Made by a program: the position numbers and the translations under genes
Shown here: positions 52,101 through 61,100 of the stretch, in pieces
How positions within the stretch are numbered: the stretch's first letter is position 1
How the letters are laid out: each line of letters starts with the position of its first letter
Origin: Colius striatus
Taxonomy: Eukaryota > Chordata > Aves > Coliiformes > Coliidae
DNA length: 64,000 nucleotides
Direction: 5' to 3'
Assembly: GCF_028858725.1 (NCBI RefSeq)
Contig: NC_084790.1
Coordinates: 4,470,001 to 4,534,000 of the forward strand
The notes under the pieces: model-generated
Databases searched by the model: none
Told to the model about the DNA's origin: nothing
Seen by the model: only the letters and a program-made list of their open reading frames with translations

Positions 52101-55100
52101 GTGACCATGCCTCTCTAAACTGACAGTCTCTGTGCAGATCTTACCTTCTTTGGCCTTTCGTGGTGGGATACGTGCTTCTCTTGAGCAGGGGATGTGGATC
52201 GACTCCTTCTACCAGCAATGAAGGAGCTACCTCCAGAGTGTCGTGAGGTCTTCTGAGGTAAGCGGGGAATGGGAGAGCAGTTGCAGAACAGGAGAAGGAG
52301 AGAAGAAACAGTGTTATAGAGGCCAGTTTTCACTGTTACAACTAACAAAGTTACAGTAACTGGCTCGTCTACCACCTGCATGACCAAACTACGACCCAGT
52401 CTGATTCTCAACACGTGGACCACAGTAGATACCATATTTGCCCTCATGGCCAAGAAGCCAATGGCATTCTGGGGGCATCAAGGAGAGTGTGGGCAGCAGG
52501 GCAAGGGAGGTTCTGCTACCCCTCTGCTCTGCCCTGCTGAGGCCTCATCTGGAGTTCTGTGTCCAGTTCTGGGCTCCTCAGCTCAAGAGGGACAGGGAAC
52601 TGCTGGAGAGAGGCCAGAGCAGGGCCACCAAGATGATCAGGGGACTGGAGCATCTTCCTTCTGAGGAAAGGCTGTGGGACCTGGGGCTGTTTAGTCTGGA
52701 GAAGAGAAGGCTGAGGGGGAATCTCATTAATATTTGCAAATATCTAAATGGTGGGTGTCAGGAGGTTGGGGCAGCACTTTTTTTTTTTTCTGTTGTATCC
52801 AGTGACAGAGAAAAGTGCAATAGAAAGAAACTATAACACAGAAAGTTCCATTTAAACATAAGGAAAAACTCTTTCAGTGCTGTGGTGAGGGAGCCCTGGC
52901 CCAGGCTGCCCAGGGAGGGTGTGAAGGCTTCCTCTGTGGAGCTTTCCAAACCCACCTGGACATGTTCCTGTGTGACCTGATCTAAGTGTATCTGCTTTGG
53001 CAAGGGGATTGGACTAGATGATCCCTGAAAGTCCCATCCAAACCCTATCATTCTGTGAATCTATGGCTAGCAGGCTTACAAACAGCATGTAGGTCCCCAA
53101 ATCTTTGGTTCTTGGTGGCCCATGCACACTTGCACAAGAAAGGCATGACTGCTACACCAGCACTGTGTAAATGGTAGCAGCAATGTTGCTTAGACAAGCC
53201 AGTCCTCCAAACAGCAGCATCCAGCTTTTGGTCCTCGGCAGAGCGTGAGTGGAAGTTCACCCCACTCTCAGACTCCAGGCACTAGAAAAAATCCCACTAT
53301 CTATCTCAGCATCAGTAAACTTGATACAGACCTATACTTGTGTCAGATACCGAGGGTATCTGCAGGGCAGGGAAAGTGTCTCCCAGTTTGACTTTGAGGA
53401 GAAGCAAGACATCAGTCACCATATGTGACAGCACTGATAAGCAGGAAGGAAAGTGGGAAAGGCCAGCAACAAAGGAACCTCTGAGACATAAAGGTGTAGT
53501 GAGAGGATCAAGTTTCCTTTTTGCTGGAGGGCAAAGAACAGGTGTCTACTAATTATGCAGAACAGGAAAAGGGTTCTTCTCTTCCCTCTTGGTACTCTAA
53601 TTAATAGGGGAAAGTCCTTTGCCCCAAGTATCTCTCACACAGCAAATGACTCCATGTCTCTGTCCTTAGGTAGAAGTTCTGGCTGTTCTGTGTTACACCT
53701 TCCTGCCCAAGGTGCCTGAGCTACATCCCTAACTCCTGGAGCATCAAACATCATGGCTGGTCTCCTTTCTCAGGACTTATCTTTCAGTCATACAGGGTGG
53801 GTCAGGGAAGCCAAAACAGACAGGGGAAGAATTCAACCTCTAGATTTGAAAGTGGTTTAAATATTAATTAAATATAAATTAATCTTTATTTCTAAATGAC
53901 TCTGACTGAATGGCTGAAAAGAGAAGCAGGCTGCAGACCTTGTTTATGTGTTTTTGGCACTTCTTACTGCTCCGAGCACAGATACAATCTGGGATGAAGA
54001 CAATGCCTTTTATGTGACACAAAAACCCACAACCCTTCCATTGCAGGGATGGAGAAACTCACCATTTTATTGAAGTGGTACTTGCAGTAGCCACAATATT
54101 TGACATTGTCGACTTCTAGGACTTCTTCTTCACATAAGAGGCCAGCCATCTGGGCACTGAAATACATGCAATTTAGAGGAGGATAAAGCAAAAGGTACAG
54201 CCAGACCACATATCACATCAAAGGGCAAAGAATAGTTACAGATATCCAGGTAAGGTCTTGCAGTTTTTTGTTCTGCTTGGCAAATGGTATGCAAGGAGTG
54301 GGGGAAAAAGTTCAATCAAGAGCTTCAAAATTGTCAGTACTTTCCTAACAGATTGTCTTGCAATCTTTGCTTTTCTTAAGGGAGGCCTGGGAGACCAGTA
54401 ACAGTTCCAACAAAAGACACATCATGAGCAAGGAATCTGTGTAAAGCTGGGAATCTCCCTGTTCTGCTGAGAGGCAATGTTGTTTTCAGGCTGCGAGGGT
54501 ATGTGAGGATATCAACCCTTAAAATCACTTCATGTAGATGATACTCCTGCATGTGCTCTACTGGAGAAGGAACATTCCTGGGTTGTGACTCATCTCTTCT
54601 CTTCTTGGATTCCACATAGTCTTAGGGAAATCCCCAACCTTCCGTTCTCAGCAGGGAAGGCTCATTGGTGAAACCTCAGTCTTCCTGGGGAAGTTCCCCA
54701 AGCAAGGGTGAGATACCCCTTGCACAAAAAAACCCCTCCAGGGTGATTAGCCTAGCACCCCACACCACCCATTTAGTGTAGCCTCAAAGCCACAGCAGCT
54801 GGGGCTGCTCTTGGGGTGATGCTGAGAGGAACTCACCAGGTGACATGGAAAGCTTGCCGGCAGCCATGGCGGTTACAAGCCATGCACGCTCCAGAGGCTG
54901 CTTTGCTCTCCCTGCCCTGCTCTTCACAGATGTAGCAAGTCTGCAAAAAAACCCCACAAACAAACAAAGAAAGGGAAAAGTGCTCACTCAAAGAGGTAGA
55001 TAAAATGTCTACTTCATTCTCACTGTTGTTCATCAGGAGGCAAAGACTTCAAGAACTCCCTAAGTCTGTCCAGTCATTTCCCTCCTATGACAACAGCTCC

Positions 55101-58100
55101 AGGTTATTTCTCAGTGGCCTCAACAAAATTCATGCATCTTCTTTGTTTTGACACATAACAACCGTGTCAAGCCAAAATGGGAGGTAACCAAGACGGAACT
55201 TCAAGGCAGAGTTTGCTCAAGTTGCAGGGAGTTGGGAAAAGAGAGAAACAGAGGACTAAAGTTATTTGTAAGAACAGGGATTTGCTCTGTTAGTTATTTT
55301 TTGAAGGAATCTGAGTACCTGGAAATTAAAATAAAATGGACAGGAGATGTATCAAGGATACGATGACCCCAAAAAGCCAAGGAAGGGCAAGCATACTTGG
55401 GAGAGCAGGAGAAAGAGATGGCCTTACCTTGTTGAAGCGGTCGTGGGGTACATACTGCAGGACAATGGGCTCCATGGTGAGCACGTTGGCAAACTGCACC
55501 TCTGGGATGTACAAAGCACAGACGACATGGGCCCACCCTGGGGAAGCACACAAGACAGAGAGAGGAATTCACATGGGGCAAGCCAGGAGAGTCTTAAACT
55601 CAGACAGAGCTGCAGACAAGCATGGGAGGGAAAAAAGGAAGAGAGTGTAGGAAGGGAGTCAACCTAAGTTGGGTGGTAGGTTTGAAATACTGCTGTTTGT
55701 AACTTGGTTAGGAATCAAATCCTTTGTGGGTGAAAGACAGACAGATACCACCTCCAGATTAAATAAGAAAGCAGAGATTTCCTTAGGAAAAGAAATATAC
55801 AATGCTCACTGTTCTTAAAAGCACCCCAGGACTCGAGACATAGAGTTGAAGATCTAACCAAACCCAGGAAAAAACATTAAGCAGTAAATTATGTTGATAG
55901 GACAGGTTTGATGAGCAGTCCCAGGCCACTGGAGACAAAGTTCCCTTTATTGGCTGCTATTAACAGCTAAAGAAGGCTCTTTTTCAGCAAGCCAAGTTAG
56001 ATTAAAACTGAAATCCACCAAGACACCTCCCAAGCCAAAGGTGCGAGTTGAAATTCCATCTGGTCAGGAAAGAACTGAGGAAGTTTGAAGGTCAGGGGCC
56101 TTTGGCAGCTGATCCATATTGGTGTGGCAACTGCACTGAGAGGATTTAGCTGGAATTAGGATGGTTTCACCTGGGCAGGCAGCACCAAACTCCACAATTA
56201 CAGAATCATACAGCACTGTAAGTCCTTGGGCTATGTAATTCAGTACAGTGACATGGCTGTAACACTTCTTGTGCCTGTCTACACAGACCAGACCAAACCA
56301 TGTAATTACATGTTTGGAATAAGATGCTATGTTATTATAAAACAATCCCCCAACGTGATACTCGTGCTATTGCACTAAGGCTCTTGGTTCTTATGACCAG
56401 CTCTAGCAGATGCTTCTACAAAATGCGCTGGACTTGGCCCTTCTGCTCTAAATATAGGATCTACCAGAATAAATACCTCCTTACCTAATTTAACTGTTTG
56501 TGTATTAAAGAAAGTATCAGGTACATACAGAAGCCTTTTTGAAAAGTAAGATTCTGAGAAACGTTGTTTGATCTATGTGGGCAGTAGCATCAATAGCTGC
56601 AAGCTCTGACAACTGAAATCAGACCCCACAGTACTTCACAGCACCAGAGGCTGAAAAGCATCAATGATGATCAGATAAGCCCTGCAGAGAAAAACATCTT
56701 TACTGTTTCCTGGTCTCTGCTCTCAGATGGTCGGGGGAGGCAAGGCTGAGGCTGTGTTAACCTGAGGATAACTCTGCAACTTCCACATTTCTGTAAACAA
56801 TGCCAGACTGTGCAATGATTTGTATGAGGTTAAACTCAAGCAACTGCACATTCAGAGGCTGTGCTTCGACGCCAGCCAGGGGTCGGGCAGGTTTCCCTCC
56901 AGGGAAAGGTCTTCTCATAATGGAGGCTTCAGAAAGTGAAGTTTTGTAATAAAAAGTTAGAGTGTTTTCATTCCCCTGTAACCACCAGCCTTCCCTTTCT
57001 GGTCACACAGGCTCAGAAATTAACTGCTTTGCACCCAGGACAGGTGCTAAGAGGCTCTGCATGACATACCCGGCTCTGCGCAGAGGTACTCACCTCCGTT
57101 GTCGGTCCGTTTCAGGGCTCCATCTTTGTGGGGACACAGTTCACATCTCTTGAAATTAAGCAGAAACAACAAGTTTACTCTTAACTCCCAGGGGTGCGGG
57201 GCCAGAAAAAGAGATGATTCATTATCAACATGGTTATGAAAGATGGAGCTGCTTTCAAAGAGAGGAAGTGGAAGAAGCACTGAGAGCGGTCTGGGTGCAA
57301 AAAGATACTCTGACACAGCTCGATATTGTCCTGTCTGACAGGGACATACTTAAAGCCTCAGCCCAAGAGCCTTGGGGCTACCAAGTGAACCTTGACTTTC
57401 ATGGGGCTTTTTTTAAAAAGCAAAAAAAGTTTTAGACATTGTGGTTGGGGAGTAAAACTGAGAACCATGACTCAGAGCAGAAGGTAAAGAAAAAGAAGCC
57501 ATTATCTATCTTTGCCTCTTCTCTTCCTTCCTTCTCTCTTTCTCTTGTGACCTTTTTTCCAGTCTCATGAGAGGCGGGTGAGGCTGTCATGACATTTTTG
57601 CTGGTGGGGTGTGGGGGGTCATGGCAAGCCTGGACCCAGGGGCTGAGGCTGGTGGGTGAACATGCTGCTTCTCCCCCAAAACGCAGTCTCGAGATGGCTG
57701 AGGTGTGATGGAGAGGGCATGAGGAAAGTGTTGGCATTGGAGAGTCCCTGTCACCCAGGAGGGTGGAGGAAGCTCCCTCAGTGTCATCGTGCTGAGAGAG
57801 CCCACGTGTCCAGTGCCATGATGGTCTGTGAGTGATAGGAGTGACTCTGTATCCCTCTCCACACCCAGTCACTAATGGCTGCTTTTGGGGAAGACTGAGA
57901 GGGTGAGACACATTGCGACCAGCAGCCGCAGCGTGATCAGGGATGAGCTCCCTCACACCAAGGCCAGCACCAGCCCTGAACACAACGAAGGGTCTCTCTC
58001 ACGGCCAGGACAGGAACAGGCCTCACCCCCTGCCATGCACACCCAGCGAGGGGGTGGCAAAGGGATGAGAAGGGTCCATCCAGGCAGGACAGCAAGAACC

Positions 58101-61100
58101 AGGGAAACACAGTCACAGCCCTCAGCACAGTTCCTCGCCTCACTGTGGACAGCAGGGCCTTGTGCTCGTTCTTCCCACCTCACTAACTTCAGCCCTGCCC
58201 CGCTGCCCTCAGCCTCCACATCAGCTGATTGCCACGTGCAGGCTCTCCTGTGGCCATAAAGCCCTCGTGAAGCATTGGTGGAAGGTGGGGTGGTTTCGGG
58301 GAGCAGCGGCACGCATGAGGGAACGCACTCCCAGCCCTCAGAGCTCCTCCTCGGGCTGAGCCACCCAAAAACAGTCACTGTCTTCTCACAGCATCACTCA
58401 GGGAGGGGAAAGAAAAAACTTCTATGTGCTTTTTGTTTTCTTTGATTCAAAAAAAAAACCACCCAAAAATCTGTGAGGCACCAGCCTTTCCCTCTCCTAG
58501 CAGAAATGGATGATTTGATTAAAAAAAAATCCAAACCTAACAAAACAAACCAAAATCCCTTTGTCACAAAGTTTTGAAATGAGGTGCCTGGTGTAAAAGC
58601 GAGACGAGGGGTTGTGCTGCTATGAGTGTGTGGGACCTGGTGCTCTCGCCTGCCGGTGCTGCGCCAGCGTTGCTCAGCTCTGGGGATGCGGTAGGTGCTC
58701 CACGTCACCAAAAACACCAAAGTATCAAGCAATAACCGGCTGTGAGGAAAAGCCCCTGTCACTGAGTAGCCCCAAGGACTTTCCACAAAGGTAGTTTTCC
58801 TCAAGCAAGCTCAGTATTTCTTCTGCTGAAGTTTTACCCTGCTGGATAGATGGGCACAATAAATAGGATTGTGGCCCACTCCTCCCAACACTTTTGTGTG
58901 AGTCAAGTGCATTGGGATATCAAACGGGCACCTTTGGCAAGCTGTGATGTACAAATAAGAGATGAGGGGGAAAAGACCAGTGTCACCAGCAGCAGCCCAT
59001 CTTGCTTTTGCTGTAAATTAGTTAGAAATACGAATGAATGACCAGAGGCAGGGTTTCTCGCTGCCCCTGGTTAAGTCCAGGTTGCCAGAGGGCTGGAGAG
59101 CAGCTCGCACAAAGGTATGGGAAGGCCAGCAGAGCCAGGACAGAAAAACAACTGGGCTAACTGACACACTGTAATAAGAAATTTGCACTTGAAAAGGCCC
59201 CTCTGCTCTCCCCTCCACCCCTCAGATCAAAGCGGCTCTCCCACCATGCGATTAGCGAAGCTCTGATTGTAACAAGAGGGGTTAACAGCTCCATCGGCCC
59301 CACACGAGACTTTTAATAGCCCTGCCTCCAAATGACAGCTAAAGCTTTCACATGATCCCTCACATGAGTGCCCTCTGGCCATTGCAGCTCAACCGGGCTT
59401 CCTAGACAATTTGATTACAAAGTGGATGGGCTTTCAGTTGCTTACTGTAAGCACAATAACGTCCGCAGCATCCTTTAGGGACCTGAGCATCTGAGGAGAG
59501 GTTATGAGCAGGGATTAGTGGAACCTCTTCCTTTTATTTAACCTGCATAGGCTGAGGAAGTCTCCAGGGCTTTTTACTTCAACTCTGGGAAAAGAGTAGG
59601 CCTTGGTTGATATAAACCAGGTTGTGATGCATAAAGTTAGAGCTACCGACCCCCTGAGACTTCTAACTCCAGCATCTACCACCAAGCAACTTCACCAGCC
59701 CACAAAAAGTGTGTACTCTCTTTCCGAAGCTGAAGAGGGCACTGAGTCTGTCTCTCCCAACAAGAGACACAGAAACCAGGAGACCTACGTTTTAAAACAC
59801 TCACTAAGAACTGCAATATTCTCCACGCTCCTGGGTCTCATTTTCAAAGCAAAAGTATTGATACTTGCTTGTTGTGGACAAAGCCTGTAGACTGCTTTAA
59901 GATTCTTCTATGAAGGCCAGTGTGGGAAGACAAATATTGTTTTTAAAATGAATCTGCCAACACAGTCATTTTGAAAGAAATACAACTATCAATTCATCCT
60001 GCTGCTGTTGTCAGTGTGTTTTGTGCTCAAACAGCAGCATCTGTCCTTCAAGATCCTCAAGGCAGCATTTGCAGGCTGCTAACGCAATTTTTACAGTTGG
60101 AGAAAGCCAAGGACAGAAGGGTGTAGTGAAGCCCAAGAGCAGTGGAAAAGTCATACCCTCCAGCCTCACTGGACCATGGAGCCCACAGTCAAAGTGGTTT
60201 AGTAGTAGGGCCACACCCAGATCTCATAAGACCTGACTCATTTCCCTTACTCTGATCATGCTGTTACCTACCTCAAAGAACTAGAAACTTTTTAAGTATT
60301 TACCCATCTGCATGTCTGTTGCTATGACTCCTGGTGTGTAACTGAAAAGGTGAGGGATTTTGATAGGAAATTGTACAACTGTTTTGGTTGGAAAAGACCT
60401 TTAAGATCGAGTCCAACTGCTGCCCTCACACTGCCAAGTTCACCGCTAACCCTCAGCACTTCAGTTCTATGGCTTTGCAATAGCTCCAGGGATGGGGACT
60501 TCTCCAGCTCCCTGGGCAGCCTGGCACAGGGGCTGACAACCCTCTCAGGGAAAAAGTTCTGCCTCAGCTCCAATCTAAACCTCCCCTGGGGCAACTTGAA
60601 GCTGTTTCCTCTTGTCCTGTCACTTGTTACTTGGTAGAAGAGACCAACCCTCACCTTGCTACAACCTCCTGTCAGGGCATTGCAGAAAATGCTCATGTCT
60701 CTGCTCAGCCTCTTCTTCTCCAGGTTGAACACCCCCTGCTTCCTCAGCCTCTCATGAGCCATCTGCAGGGGTATTGTTTTCTTGATCTCTGGAGACACTG
60801 AAAACCCACCTGTCTGAGTTCCTGTGTGATCTACTCTAGGTGGTCCTGCTCTGGCAGGGGAGTTGGACTGGAAGATCTTTCGAGGTCCATTCCAACCTTT
60901 GAGATTCTGTGATTCTGTGTGAGGTAGTTTGAAGTGTCTAACATGCAAGTGAAAAGTTAACAGGTCTTGCAGTGAGCACTGTTGAGGAGGTCTTGTGTGT
61001 ACGTAGCTTACACTGAATTGTAGCTAACACCGATGAGCTTCTCTCTGCCCGCACAGGGGAAGGGGGCCCACAAAATCCAAATTCCTTTCTTCACTTCAAA

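Noticed and set aside
52438-52836. 132-codon frame as a gene
   Set aside because: It is the remnant of CR1 ORF2 within a 5'-truncated element.
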